Positions 52,511 to 61,306 are shown, numbered from the stretch's first letter. The stretch: 64,000 bases of DNA from JACTMJ01 sp039812845 (GCA_039812845.1 JBDIBK010000004.1:6201-70200); one strand, 5' to 3'. Notes: generated by a model from the sequence alone, not told the origin. Made by a program: numbers and translations.

Positions 52511-52519
52511 TGCTATCAT
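52511..52519 (+). promoter_or_regulatory. Extended -10 promoter of metX
   Basis: TGCTATCAT (TGn plus TATCAT at 52514-52519) lies 17 nt before the ATG at 52537, giving a leader of about 10 nt. No -35 is apparent. Confidence 0.45.
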
Positions 52520-52536
52520 TACCCTTAGTTCCAGGG

Positions 52537-53682
52537 ATGATCACTCACTCGCAAACCGTTGTCATTCCGTCGTTCCGTCTCGATTGCGGCGTTACGCTGT
52601 CACCCGTGCCGGTAGCCTACGAAATGTACGGCGAGATGAACGACAACGCCTCGAATGTCATCCTCGTTGAGCATGCCTTCACCGGTGACGCGCACGCCGC
52701 GGGCATCAGCGACGCCGATGGCAAGCTCGGCTGGTGGGACCGCATGATCGGGCCCGGCAAGGCTTTCGATACCAACCGTTACTGCGTCATTTGTTCGAAC
52801 GTCCTCGCGGGCTGCCGCGGCACCGTCGGGCCCGCTTCCATCAATCCGGAAACCGGACGTCCGTACGCCATGAGCTTCCCGGCGACAACCATCGGCGACA
52901 TGGTTCGGCTGCAAAAAGAACTGCTCGATGCCCTTGGCGTGGAACGCCTGCTCGCCGTCTCCGGCGGTTCCATGGGCGGTATGCAGGTGCTCGAATGGGC
53001 CGTCTCCTATCCGGACCGCGTGCTCTCCGCCATCCCGATTGCCAGCACCGGCCGCCACGGCGCACAACAGATTGCTTTCAACGAAGTGGGGCGGCAAGCC
53101 ATCATGTCGGACCCCGATTGGAATGGCGGGGATTACTACGGGAAGAATCCGCCCCGTCGCGGGCTCGCCGTCGCGCGCATGGTGGGCCACATCACCTACA
53201 TGAGCGATGAATCCATGCGCGAGAAGTTCGGCCGCCGGCTTCGCGAAAAGGCGTCGCTCGAAGATGAAGATTCCGATGTTTTCGAGGTGGAGAGCTACCT
53301 GCGCCATCGCGGCAGCCAGTTCGTCAATCGCTTCGACGCCAATTCGTATCTCTACATCACCAAGGCGATGGATTACTACGATCTCTTCGCCAGCGAGAAT
53401 CTCGCGAACCTGAAGGAATCTGATACCCGATTCTTGCTTATCAGCTATACGTCGGACTGGCTATACCCCAGTTACCAATCGCTCGAGATCGTCAATCTGC
53501 TGCGCAGCCGCAATCACGACGTTGCGTATGTGGAGCTGAATTCCAATTATGGCCACGACGCCTTTCTCGTGGATGTGGCCCAGCAGACCGAAGTGGTTCA
53601 CGGTTTCCTTGCAAGCGTGAACCGCAATCGCGAAGCCCGTGCCAACCGCGGCCCGACGGTGAAAGAGAAGGTGCGGCGATGA
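52537..53682 (+). CDS. metX: Homoserine O-acetyltransferase (MetX family)
   Basis: 381 residues from the ATG at 52537. The alpha/beta-hydrolase fold shows the oxyanion/nucleophile motif SGGSMGGMQVLEWA with catalytic Ser, and the catalytic Asp and His in TSDWLYPSYQS and YGHDAFLVD. MetX family enzymes acylate homoserine in methionine synthesis (a few use serine or succinyl donors). The overlap with metW (ATGA at 53679-53682) supports the methionine role. Confidence 0.93.
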   Translation: MITHSQTVVIPSFRLDCGVTLSPVPVAYEMYGEMNDNASNVILVEHAFTGDAHAAGISDADGKLGWWDRMIGPGKAFDTNRYCVICSNVLAGCRGTVGPASINPETGRPYAMSFPATTIGDMVRLQKELLDALGVERLLAVSGGSMGGMQVLEWAVSYPDRVLSAIPIASTGRHGAQQIAFNEVGRQAIMSDPDWNGGDYYGKNPPRRGLAVARMVGHITYMSDESMREKFGRRLREKASLEDEDSDVFEVESYLRHRGSQFVNRFDANSYLYITKAMDYYDLFASENLANLKESDTRFLLISYTSDWLYPSYQSLEIVNLLRSRNHDVAYVELNSNYGHDAFLVDVAQQTEVVHGFLASVNRNREARANRGPTVKEKVRR

Positions 53683-54311
53683 GCGCGACAACGCAAACGC
53701 CGGTGCCCGGCATCGCGCCCTCCCTCCTCGGGCGCGAAGATTACGCCATCATCAGCGCTCTGGTTCCCAACGGCGCGAAGGTTCTCGACGTTGGCTGCGG
53801 CGAGGGCGAATTGCTGCACTGGCTAACCGAGAACAAGGGCGTGGAGGGCCGCGGCATCGAACTCGAGTCCGGCAAGGTCCACAAGGCCATCTCCAAGGGT
53901 CTTTCCGTTTACCAGGGAGATATCAACGCGGGCCTTACGGCGTACCCGGACGGCGCTTTCGACGTCGTCGTGCTCAGCCAGACCTTGCAGGAAACGCAGC
54001 ACCCCCGTGAGGTCATGGCGGAGATGCTCCGAATCGGCCGCAAGGTGGTGGTGACCTTCCCGAATTTCGCCCATTGGAGCGTCCGCATCTCTCTGCTGCT
54101 CCACGGCAAGGCGCCCACAACGAAGTTTCTGCCCTATTCCTGGTACAACTCTCCGAACATCCGTGTGCTCTCGATCGCCGATTTTGAGGATTTGATTGCC
54201 GAAGAGAACTGGCACATTGAGAACCGGATTTTTCTCGCCGGGCACCGCCGTGTCACCAGGTGGCCCAACCTCCTTGCGGACGTTGCAATCTGCCTGGTCA
54301 CCAAACGCTGA
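53679..54311 (+). CDS. metW: Methionine biosynthesis protein MetW
   Basis: 210 residues of SAM-dependent methyltransferase-like fold: VLDVGCGEGELLHWL, then GIELESGKVHKAISKGLSVYQ. The MetW-specific tail includes FPNFAHWSVRISLLLHGKAP and LPYSWYNSPNIRVLSIADF. MetW associates with MetX and is needed for its activity in some bacteria. The 4-bp overlap with metX marks one operon. Confidence 0.93.
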   Translation: MSATTQTPVPGIAPSLLGREDYAIISALVPNGAKVLDVGCGEGELLHWLTENKGVEGRGIELESGKVHKAISKGLSVYQGDINAGLTAYPDGAFDVVVLSQTLQETQHPREVMAEMLRIGRKVVVTFPNFAHWSVRISLLLHGKAPTTKFLPYSWYNSPNIRVLSIADFEDLIAEENWHIENRIFLAGHRRVTRWPNLLADVAICLVTKR

Positions 54312-54346
54312 CGCCGGCCGCCCGTTGACGGCTTTCCCAATCCGCC

Positions 54347-55027
54347 TTACAGCGCAGGGTTGTGGGCGGTGGAATCGGTTGCGCTTCCGCCCGCAATCCT
54401 TGGCGGAAAGGGTTCCGAGCGAACAAACCGTTTTCCGAGCCGCACGGTGGTCTTCACGCGCTTGAGCGGCAGGAAACCGGCCCTCTCAATCCCCTTGATC
54501 GAGCGGATGTTGTCGGGATCGACGGCGATCAGGACATTCCCGTAGTCTTCTTCTCCGAACCGGGTCAGCAGCATGCGGAGCGTTTCCGGGTAAATGCCGC
54601 GCCCCCGAAACTCCGCCATCGTCCAGCAATCGTAGATACCGACGCCATCGGCGCATTCAATGGATAGGTGCGGATCCACATTCAGCACGCCCCGCGTGCT
54701 CCAGGCGATATTCGCGAGCATATCGTCAACGAAAAATCCATGACAGCGCTCACCCGCCAGAAACCTCCCGCGGATCGCCTCCGGGTAGTACAGCGCCTTA
54801 AAATAGCGAAGCTCCACCAACTCTTCGAAAGTCAATTCCTCCCGCCGGATCGAGAGCGCCGCACCGCCGAAGACGTACCCCGGAGTTTTTTGATAAATGA
54901 GATAGTCCGTCCGATCGATAAATAGTTGGGTAAATCTGGATACAACTCTCTCACCAATCTGCCGGAGCCCGCCATTTCTATAGTTGTAGTTGACGGAGCG
55001 AATCACGTCTGTAATGATACGTCTCAT
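54347..55027 (-). CDS. GNAT-like N-acetyltransferase
   Basis: 226 residues. The C-terminal half has GNAT features: an acetyl-CoA binding-like patch IYDCWTMAEFRGRGIYPETLRM, then VLIAVDPDNIRSIKGIERAGFLP. The first 100 residues (RRIITDVIRSVNYNYRNGG; LIYQKTPGYVFGG) are not recognised. A TATAAT lies upstream at 55104-55099, about 70 nt before the ATG. The gene is convergent with metW. Substrate unknown. Confidence 0.7.
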   Translation of the reverse strand: MRRIITDVIRSVNYNYRNGGLRQIGERVVSRFTQLFIDRTDYLIYQKTPGYVFGGAALSIRREELTFEELVELRYFKALYYPEAIRGRFLAGERCHGFFVDDMLANIAWSTRGVLNVDPHLSIECADGVGIYDCWTMAEFRGRGIYPETLRMLLTRFGEEDYGNVLIAVDPDNIRSIKGIERAGFLPLKRVKTTVRLGKRFVRSEPFPPRIAGGSATDSTAHNPAL

Positions 55028-55340
55028 CGGGTTGGGTCAATAACAAATCTATATACTCTTGATGGGTTCGGCAATACAGTCGGATACGCAATTTCTCGAT
55101 TATACCCAGCGCGATCGTCAGGGAAGATCCAAAACGGTGCACCGGATACTCGCGCGTAGTCTGCCACAGCCCTCTGCCGGGCCTACCGTGCGCGCGAGGC
55201 GTCTCCCTCGCGCCCTGTAGCGAGCCTGTGTGCGCCAATAGGAACCGCGACGGCGACCTTCAGCCCTGCCAAGCAGAAACCCGTTTCGGGGATGGGAACC
55301 GCCGTGCGATGATAGGGTCTCAACCGGGAGGCGAATTTCC
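55028..55340. other. Intergenic region, GNAT gene versus small membrane protein
   Basis: About 310 bp. It holds the -10-like TATAAT for the GNAT gene (55104-55099, minus) and the GGGAGG Shine-Dalgarno of the small membrane protein at 55326-55331. A minus-strand open frame 54978-55238 overlaps the GNAT gene start and is not supported. Confidence 0.4.
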
Positions 55341-55502
55341 GTGGGCATCCTCTACATCGGTATCGGCGCGATCCTGCTGCTCTGGGGCGGCTTCCAGTTC
55401 CGCGGAGGGTTGAAGCCCTTCCGCTTGCGGCCGTTCCTGCTCTCCACGTTGGGGCTGCTGATGCTCTACCACGGGCTGCGGATGGAACAATTCCTGCCGT
55501 AG
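55341..55502 (+). CDS. Small membrane protein (two transmembrane segments)
   Basis: 53 residues from a GTG at 55341, with GGGAGG 9 nt upstream. The sequence holds two hydrophobic segments (GILYIGIGAILLLWGGFQF and LRPFLLSTLGLLMLYHGL) joined by a basic loop, so it is probably an integral inner-membrane peptide. It is too short for ordinary ORF lists. Unknown function. Confidence 0.6.
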   Translation: MGILYIGIGAILLLWGGFQFRGGLKPFRLRPFLLSTLGLLMLYHGLRMEQFLP

Positions 55503-55524
55503 ACCGCCCCGCCGCCCGCGAATC

Positions 55525-56649
55525 CTAAAGGAAATAATCTTTCACCCGCTCGAAGATGCCTTTTTCCTTCGGCGCGTCCGCCGACGGCAGCACCTCTCGC
55601 AGTTGTTCGAAGAGTTTCCGCTGCTCCCGCGTCAATTTCTCCGGAACGTGCACATCCAAGTGGACGTATAGGTTTCCCCGGCCGCCCCCGTTCAGGAACG
55701 GAACCCCCTTATTCCGGATCCGGAATTGAGTGCCGGGCTGGGTGCCTTCGGGCACCTTCACCGTCTCCTCGCCTTCAAGCGTGGGCACTTTGATCTCTCC
55801 GCCCAGCGCGGCATCGGCGATGTTGATGGGCACATGCACGCGGAGGTCTGTTTCCTCGCGCTCAAACAGGGCGTGTTCCGCCACCCTCAGCACGACATAC
55901 AGATCGCCGGAAGGGCCGCCATTCATCCCGGCCTCGCCCTCGGCCTGAAGACGAAGCCGCGTGTCGTCATCGACGCCCGCCGGAATGTTCACCTTAAGAG
56001 TGCGTTCTTTCCTTACGAACCGGCGGCCCTGGCAGGTCTTGCAGGGATCGCGCAGAATCTGCCCGGTGCCTCCGCACTGTCCGCAAGGACGCCGCATGGT
56101 GATGAAGCCCTGCTGGATGGTCTGCGAACCGGTCCCCCGGCAGGTGGAGCACGCCGTAATGCCGTTGGCCGAAGCGGCGCCGCTGCCCTTGCAGCTGTCG
56201 CAGCTCTCGTGCCGCGGCACCTTGATCTCCACGGTCGTTCCGAAAACCGCTTCCTCAAAACCGATCTCCAGATCGTAGCGGAGATCCTCACCCCGCGTCT
56301 GGCGATTCCGCCGTCGGCCCCCGCCGCCGAACAGGTCGCCGAAACCGAAGAAATCGCCGAAGATATCGCTGAAATCCGCGAAGATCGAGGGGTCGAAATC
56401 CTGCGGGCCGCTGGATGCGCTCGAAACCCCGGCATGGCCATAGCGGTCATAGGCGCTCTTCTTCTGCGGATCGCTCAGAACGCTGTAGGCCTGCGCGGCT
56501 TCCTTGAACTTCTCCTCCGCGCTATGGTCGCCCGGATTGCGGTCCGGATGATACGTCATCGCCAGCTTGCGATAGGCCGATTTCAGTTCCTGTTCGCTGG
56601 CGTCTCTCCGAACTCCCAGAATTTCGTAATAGTCGCGATTCGACACCAT
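55525..56649 (-). CDS. dnaJ: Chaperone DnaJ (Hsp40)
   Basis: 374 residues from the ATG at 56649, preceded by GGAGAGG; a GTG/ATG 5 residues earlier is possible. Order: J-domain with HPD in MTYHPDRNPGDH, G/F-rich stretch (FGFGDLFGGGGRR), four CxxCxGxG zinc repeats (CDSCKGSG, CSTCRGTG, CGQCGGTG, CKTCQGRR), and the C-terminal substrate domain. It activates DnaK. dnaK is not in the window, but grpE is 96 bp upstream on the same strand. Confidence 0.96.
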   Translation of the reverse strand: MVSNRDYYEILGVRRDASEQELKSAYRKLAMTYHPDRNPGDHSAEEKFKEAAQAYSVLSDPQKKSAYDRYGHAGVSSASSGPQDFDPSIFADFSDIFGDFFGFGDLFGGGGRRRNRQTRGEDLRYDLEIGFEEAVFGTTVEIKVPRHESCDSCKGSGAASANGITACSTCRGTGSQTIQQGFITMRRPCGQCGGTGQILRDPCKTCQGRRFVRKERTLKVNIPAGVDDDTRLRLQAEGEAGMNGGPSGDLYVVLRVAEHALFEREETDLRVHVPINIADAALGGEIKVPTLEGEETVKVPEGTQPGTQFRIRNKGVPFLNGGGRGNLYVHLDVHVPEKLTREQRKLFEQLREVLPSADAPKEKGIFERVKDYFL

Positions 56650-56745
56650 AGCCTCTCCTATCAACCTTTCCTGTCCGCGTAAACCCGCGCAGCCCAGGGG
56701 CGCGGCCCTGGATCTGGATGCCCTCTGGGCCGGCTGGAGCGTCCG

Positions 56746-57300
56746 CTAGTCCGGCGCAACCGCCACTTTCACCGCGGAGGGCCGCAGCAGTTTTCCTCTG
56801 TAAAGGTAGCCCCGCTGGTATTCCTGGAGCACGGTGTGGTCCGGCACATTGGCAGTCTTTACCATCTCAATGCCATGGTGCAGGTTCGGGTCAAAGATCT
56901 GCCCTTCGGCTTCAATCGGCTCCACGCCTTGCTTCTTGAGCGTGTCGAGCAGCCGCACATGGATGAGTTCCATGCCTTTGGCGTAATTCTCGTCCGCGCA
57001 TTCCACCGCCAGCGCCCGCTCAAAGTCGTCCACCACCGTCAGCATTGCCTTCGCAATCTCCATCTTCGCGTGGTCGGCGATTTCTTCCTTCTCGCGGCCC
57101 ACGCGGCGGCGGAAATTCTCGAACTCGGCCCGCATGCGCAAGAGCTGTGACCGGAGTTCTGCATTCTCCGCGTCAAGGCGCTCGCCATTTGCCTGAGCCG
57201 TCTCGCCGGCTGCTTCGCCGGCCTCGCTTGCTTCCAGCGGGTTCCCCTCTTCATCGACGGGAAGAAAATGTGGGTTGGTCGGGTCGTTCCGTTCACTCAT
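56746..57300 (-). CDS. grpE: Nucleotide exchange factor GrpE
   Basis: 184 residues from the ATG at 57300 (an ATG at 57342 adds 14 basic residues and cannot be excluded). A coiled-coil N-terminal half (ENAELRSQLLRMRAEFENFR) leads to the GrpE head: LTVVDDFERALAV, LLDTLKKQGVEPIEAEGQIFDPNLHHG, and a YRGKLLRPSAVKVA end. It releases ADP from DnaK. It precedes dnaJ in the same direction, forming a grpE-dnaJ pair. Confidence 0.95.
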   Translation of the reverse strand: MSERNDPTNPHFLPVDEEGNPLEASEAGEAAGETAQANGERLDAENAELRSQLLRMRAEFENFRRRVGREKEEIADHAKMEIAKAMLTVVDDFERALAVECADENYAKGMELIHVRLLDTLKKQGVEPIEAEGQIFDPNLHHGIEMVKTANVPDHTVLQEYQRGYLYRGKLLRPSAVKVAVAPD

Positions 57301-57494
57301 GAGTTTTGGTTTGGCACGCAGCCTGAAGAGTTTCCCGATCATCGTGAACTCATGCCGGTTCCGCGGGGTTCGCGTCGGGGGTGGCTGCCAGGGGGCTCCC
57401 TATCTGTAGTATCGCCCGTTCGGGATGCTTTGTGCATCCATGAGCCCGTCGGCATCCGGCGCGGTCTCTGCACCGGCCATCGCCCCCGCATTTC

Positions 57495-57528
57495 GGAAGC
57501 GGACCGGAAGCGGACCGGAAGCGGATAG
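57495..57528. repeat. Three 11-bp direct repeats upstream of BNR gene
   Basis: Three head-to-tail copies of GGAAGCGGACC (57495, 57506, 57517; third copy diverges at its end). They lead directly into the -10-like TAGAAT at 57526-57531. Confidence 0.6.
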
Positions 57529-57531
57529 AAT
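57526..57531 (+). promoter_or_regulatory. -10 element of BNR-repeat gene
   Basis: TAGAAT at 57526-57531 lies 13 nt before the ATG at 57545, implying a leader of about 7 nt. GGAAG lies between them as a possible Shine-Dalgarno. Confidence 0.4.
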
Positions 57532-57544
57532 GGAAGCCATCGTC

Positions 57545-58642
57545 ATGAAACCTACTCTTTTGCTCTTGCTCTTCGTCGTCGCAACGGCATTCAGCCAAAC
57601 CCGCTCCATTGAGAACGGCGTCCTCTACAAGGAGGCGGGCCGCTACGGCGGCTGGCCGGCCAATCACGGCATCTGGTCCTGGGGCAACGAAATCCTGGTT
57701 GGATTCGAACTGGGCTATTTCAAGCTGAACGAGCGCGGCCATGCCATCGATTATTCGAAGCCCGCCGAACACGTCCTGGCCCGGAGCCTGGACGGCGGGG
57801 AGACCTGGAAACTGGAGCGGCCCAAGAGCCTGCAGCCGCCGCCCAGCGTAAAAGTGGCTGGCGTTCCCGCGGGCGGCGAAGGCAAGGAAGCGGTCGATTG
57901 TCCGGGCGGGCTCGATTTCTCCAAGCCGGGCTTCATCTTCACGGCGCGCATGGCCGATATCCATGTGGGTCCGTCGCGCTACTATTACTCCTACGATAAG
58001 GGCCACAATTGGGAAGGCCCCTGCAATCTGCCCAACTTCGGCCAGCCGGGAATCGCCGCGCGCACGGACTATATCATCGGCGGCAAGCGGGAAATGACCG
58101 TCTTCCTGACGGCCGCGAAATCGAACAAAAAAGAAGGCAGGGTGATCGCCGTTCGCACCACCGACGGCGCAAAGACCTGGAAAATGCTCTCCTTCGTGGG
58201 TCCCGAACCGGAGGGGAACGACTTCGCGATCATGCCATCTTCGGTGAGCCTGGGCAAAGGCAAATTCCTCACCGCCATCCGTCACCGGCAATTCATTGAT
58301 CTTTATGGATCAAACGATGACGGTGCGACCTGGCAGCACGTCTCCACCCCCGTGCCGGATTCAGGGCGCGGCAATCCCGCCTCCATGATCAAGCTGAAGG
58401 ATGGCCGGCTCGCTCTGGTTTATGGCTACCGCGCCGAGCCCTACGGCATCCGCGCCCGCCTCAGCGGCGACCAGGGCAAGACCTGGAGCGACGATATCGT
58501 GCTCCGCGCGGATGCCGGAAACTGGGATCTCGGCTATCCCCGCAGCGTGCAGAGGCCGGATGGCAAAGTTGTGAGTGTGTACTACTACAACGATTCGTCC
58601 GAAAAGGAGCGCTATATCGGCGTCACCATCTGGCAGCCATAG
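57545..58642 (+). CDS. Exported BNR/Asp-box (sialidase-like) protein
   Basis: 365 residues from the ATG at 57545, which begins a signal peptide (LLLLLFVVATAFSQ). A beta-propeller with five Asp-box type motifs: SLDGGETWKL, YDKGHNWEG, TDGAKTWKM, NDDGATWQHV and GDQGKTWSDD. It resembles exo-sialidase-like proteins, but arginine-triad residues could not be confirmed by eye, so enzymatic activity is unproven. It is exported, acting in the periplasm or outside. Confidence 0.82.
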   Translation: MKPTLLLLLFVVATAFSQTRSIENGVLYKEAGRYGGWPANHGIWSWGNEILVGFELGYFKLNERGHAIDYSKPAEHVLARSLDGGETWKLERPKSLQPPPSVKVAGVPAGGEGKEAVDCPGGLDFSKPGFIFTARMADIHVGPSRYYYSYDKGHNWEGPCNLPNFGQPGIAARTDYIIGGKREMTVFLTAAKSNKKEGRVIAVRTTDGAKTWKMLSFVGPEPEGNDFAIMPSSVSLGKGKFLTAIRHRQFIDLYGSNDDGATWQHVSTPVPDSGRGNPASMIKLKDGRLALVYGYRAEPYGIRARLSGDQGKTWSDDIVLRADAGNWDLGYPRSVQRPDGKVVSVYYYNDSSEKERYIGVTIWQP

Positions 58643-58657
58643 AGAAACCCGCCTTGC

Positions 58658-58691
58658 GGCGCGCCTGGCCCCATCCAGGGCCGGGCGCGCC
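58658..58691 (+). terminator. GC-rich hairpin after BNR gene
   Basis: Stem GGCGCGCC-T-GGCC (58658-58670) / GGCC-G-GGCGCGCC (58679-58691), 8-nt loop, no T-run. Terminator-like. Confidence 0.45.
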
Positions 58692-58835
58692 CACCGGGAG
58701 ATTTCAGGCCACGCTCCCCGCCCCGCTCCTTCCTTCCATTCCTCCCAGCACGCCAACGCTTGCATTCTCAATCTGTACCGTGTTGCACTTGTTGCGTGCC
58801 CGATACAAACTGAACCACAGTCCGAGGATAACCCG

Positions 58836-59192
58836 ATGAACATTTTCGCCCAAATGGACAAGAGCATGGTGATCGGCTACTTCAAGCAAGCCAACTCCAC
58901 CGATCAGGAAGTGCTGCGTACCCGCTATATGGATCTGCGCTCCAAGATGGACTTGGTGCGCAAACTTCTGCTCATCCCGCTTGCGATTGGCTGTTTGCAG
59001 CTTGCGGTTGGGGTTATCGGATTGATCATCCTGGTGGGAATCTTTCTGATCCTCATCGGTGGCCTTTTCGCGGGAGTGTCCTGGTGGGCCCGAACGCGGC
59101 TCCGCCAGAATATGGTGGTGCTCGATGCCGCCTATCGGGACTTCATCGGAGTGCCGTTCACACCCCCGGTCGCGGAAGGCCAGACGGCCTGA
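58836..59192 (+). CDS. Small two-helix membrane protein
   Basis: 118 residues from the ATG at 58836 with GAGG upstream. Two adjacent hydrophobic stretches (KLLLIPLAIGCLQLAVGVIG; IILVGIFLILIGGLFAGVSW) are flanked by a charged N-terminal helix. A longer frame to 58575 is not supported. No recognised family. It lies between the BNR gene and convergent GAPDH. Confidence 0.7.
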   Translation: MNIFAQMDKSMVIGYFKQANSTDQEVLRTRYMDLRSKMDLVRKLLLIPLAIGCLQLAVGVIGLIILVGIFLILIGGLFAGVSWWARTRLRQNMVVLDAAYRDFIGVPFTPPVAEGQTA

Positions 59193-59225
59193 ACGCGGGC
59201 GGAGCGTCGATTCTCACCGCCTCTC

Positions 59226-59269
59226 CAAAATGAAAACGGGCGGGAAGAAGCGGCTTGCTCTTCCCGCCC
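59226..59269 (-). terminator. Intrinsic terminator of GAPDH gene
   Basis: Stem GGGCGGGAAGA / TCTTCCCGCCC (59238-59248 and 59259-59269). On the minus strand it is followed by a T-rich GTTTTCATTTT (59237-59227), typical of a Rho-independent terminator for gap. Confidence 0.75.
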
Positions 59270-59323
59270 TGGACTTCGATCGAGGGATTTGAAGACCGAA
59301 GAAAACGCTGGCGCCCCCGGAGG

Positions 59324-60331
59324 CTAGAGCCCCTTGGCGGCCATGTACTTGGCGAGGTCCACGACGCGGCAGGAGTAGCCCCACTCATTGTCGTACCACG
59401 ACAGCACTTTGACGAGGTTGCCGCCCAGCACCTTCGTCAGATCGGAATCCACGATGGAGCTGTTCGAATTCCGCAGCATGTCCGTCGAAACCACGGGATC
59501 TTCCGTGTAAGCGAGGATGCCCTTCAGCGGGCCTTCCGCCGCCGCCTTCAGAAGGCTGTTCACTTCGGCGGCCGTCGTGGGCTTTTCCACCTGCGCCACA
59601 AGGTCCACCACCGAAACGTTCGGCGTGGGAACGCGCATCGCGAAGCCGTCCAGTTTCCCCTTGAGATCCGGCATCACCAGGCCGATCGCCTTGGCGGCAC
59701 CCGTGGAAGTGGGAATCATGTTGATCGCGGCCGCGCGCGCCCGGCGCAGATCCTTGTGCGGGAAATCGAGAACGTTCTGGTCGTTCGTGTAGCTGTGGAT
59801 GGTGGTCATCGATCCAACGAGGATCTTGAGGTTGTCGTGCAGCACCTTGGTGACCGGCGCCAGACAGTTCGTGGTGCAGGACGCGTTTGAAACGACATTG
59901 TGCTTCGCCGGGTCGTATGCGCCCTCGTTCACGCCCATGACGACGGTGACGTCTTCGTTCTTCGCCGGCGCGGAGATGATCACTTTCTTCACACTGCCGC
60001 GCAGATGCTTCGCCGCGACCGGGCCGTCGGTGAAGCGCCCGGTGGATTCCACCACCACCTGCGCGCCCATGCTCGGCCAGTCGATCTCGCCGGGATCTTT
60101 CGTTTCGAAGACCCGCAGGAGTTTGCCGTTGACGACAATCCCTTCGTCCGTCGCCGACACTTCCGCATCCAGCGGACCAAGCACCGAATCGTACTTCAGA
60201 AGGTGGGCGAGAGTCTTGTTGTCGGTTAGGTCGTTTGCGGCGACAAATTCAATTTCCGGATCTTTGTAGCCCGCGCGAAAGACGTTGCGTCCGATGCGGC
60301 CAAACCCGTTGATTGCGATTTTCAGGGCCAT
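59324..60331 (-). CDS. gap: Glyceraldehyde-3-phosphate dehydrogenase
   Basis: 335 residues, the standard length. NAD-binding INGFGRIGRN, catalytic Cys in SNASCTTNCLAPV, and HSYTNDQNVLDFPHKDLRRA with NMIPTSTGAAKAI are all intact. It interconverts glyceraldehyde-3-phosphate and 1,3-bisphosphoglycerate in glycolysis. AAAGGAG lies upstream of the ATG. A -10 TATCAT (60387-60382) with TTGTGG (60411-60406) at 18 bp is a plausible promoter. Confidence 0.98.
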   Translation of the reverse strand: MALKIAINGFGRIGRNVFRAGYKDPEIEFVAANDLTDNKTLAHLLKYDSVLGPLDAEVSATDEGIVVNGKLLRVFETKDPGEIDWPSMGAQVVVESTGRFTDGPVAAKHLRGSVKKVIISAPAKNEDVTVVMGVNEGAYDPAKHNVVSNASCTTNCLAPVTKVLHDNLKILVGSMTTIHSYTNDQNVLDFPHKDLRRARAAAINMIPTSTGAAKAIGLVMPDLKGKLDGFAMRVPTPNVSVVDLVAQVEKPTTAAEVNSLLKAAAEGPLKGILAYTEDPVVSTDMLRNSNSSIVDSDLTKVLGGNLVKVLSWYDNEWGYSCRVVDLAKYMAAKGL

Positions 60332-60381
60332 AAGGCTGTTCTGCTCCTTTAAAATTCCAGTGGCTGACGTGCCAAATTAGT

Positions 60382-60411
60382 ATGATATCAGAGACTTGCC
60401 CGGCCCCACAA
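60382..60411 (-). promoter_or_regulatory. Predicted promoter of GAPDH gene
   Basis: Minus strand TTGTGG (60411-60406), 18-bp spacer, TATCAT (60387-60382). Leader of about 45 nt to the ATG at 60331. Confidence 0.45.
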
Positions 60412-60466
60412 CCGAGTAACAGATACGGAACTCCTATTCCGACAAAGGAAAGCGCCGCGAAGCGGC

Positions 60467-61294
60467 TTAGTGCGGCACGGTCGTCTTGGGAGCGATCTGC
60501 CCCATCCCCGCCCATTCCTCGCGCACTTCCACCACTTCGTTTCCGTCGAAGGTGACGAAGACAATCTTGCCCGGTGGCCGGCCGTAAATCCAGTCTTCCA
60601 GTTCGATGCCGTCCTTGGTCTCCCGCACCTTCCTTGCCGGTTTCCCCAGCGCGAGAGTCACCTGATCCCGGTCCATGCCGTTGATCGCCTTTTTCTCCTC
60701 GATCGCCGCTTTCACTTCCGGCGTCAGGCTCTCCATATATTGTTCGGAGGCCGAGCGCTGGTTGAAGTCAAAAACGTCGCCGAGAAGTTCCTTCACGTCT
60801 TCCACCGTGCGGGGCGGATCCTCTTTCGAAAACCGCAGCACCAGTTTCGTGCCGCTCGGGGAACTCATCCCCTGCCGGGCAACCGGCATCGAACGGCCGG
60901 AACCGCCCATTCCTACTTCCAGGCCGTGGTACCACTTGCGGCCGCCCATCCCGCCATTCAACTCGAACTCGATTTGATCGTCCCCGATTTCCACTTTCGT
61001 AAACTGAACCAGATCGCCCGCGCGAGCGGCCACCCCATTCTTGTTGTTGGCCTTGTCCCATTCTTCCTGGCTGTATCGCCCGTCCTGTTCGACGGCGAGG
61101 GCTTTCTTCGAGCGGGGAATCAGGATCTTCGAGGTCGCGTACTCCGCCATCAGCCCGCGAAGCAGCACCACCTTATCCTCGTCGCGCAACTGGCGCGGGT
61201 TGTCGCCCAGCACTGCCGGGGGAAACAGCGCCACAGCGATGGCCACAATCGCGGCAGCCATGGCGGCGGCAAATCGAATGGGCCGGAATTTCAT
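60467..61294 (-). CDS. Exported protein with C-terminal BamE/SmpA-like domain
   Basis: 275 residues. Signal peptide (IRFAAAMAAAIVAIAVALFPPAVLG). The middle segment (about 60-150) is of unknown fold; it is rich in Gly-Met-Gly near GGMGGRKWYHGLEVGMGGSG. The C-terminal segment KAINGMDRDQVTLALGKPAR, then DWIYGRPPGKIVFVTFDG, resembles the BamE/SmpA small-lipoprotein fold. Start follows the CPBP gene stop by 12 bp, so both are co-transcribed. Role unknown, probably envelope related. Confidence 0.65.
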   Translation of the reverse strand: MKFRPIRFAAAMAAAIVAIAVALFPPAVLGDNPRQLRDEDKVVLLRGLMAEYATSKILIPRSKKALAVEQDGRYSQEEWDKANNKNGVAARAGDLVQFTKVEIGDDQIEFELNGGMGGRKWYHGLEVGMGGSGRSMPVARQGMSSPSGTKLVLRFSKEDPPRTVEDVKELLGDVFDFNQRSASEQYMESLTPEVKAAIEEKKAINGMDRDQVTLALGKPARKVRETKDGIELEDWIYGRPPGKIVFVTFDGNEVVEVREEWAGMGQIAPKTTVPH

Positions 61295-61306
61295 CGGATC
61301 GCCCCC

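Noticed and set aside
54978..55238. 86-residue minus-strand ORF over the GNAT start
   Set aside because: It overlaps the GNAT gene in another frame, lacks a Shine-Dalgarno, and has Arg-rich, unmatched residues.
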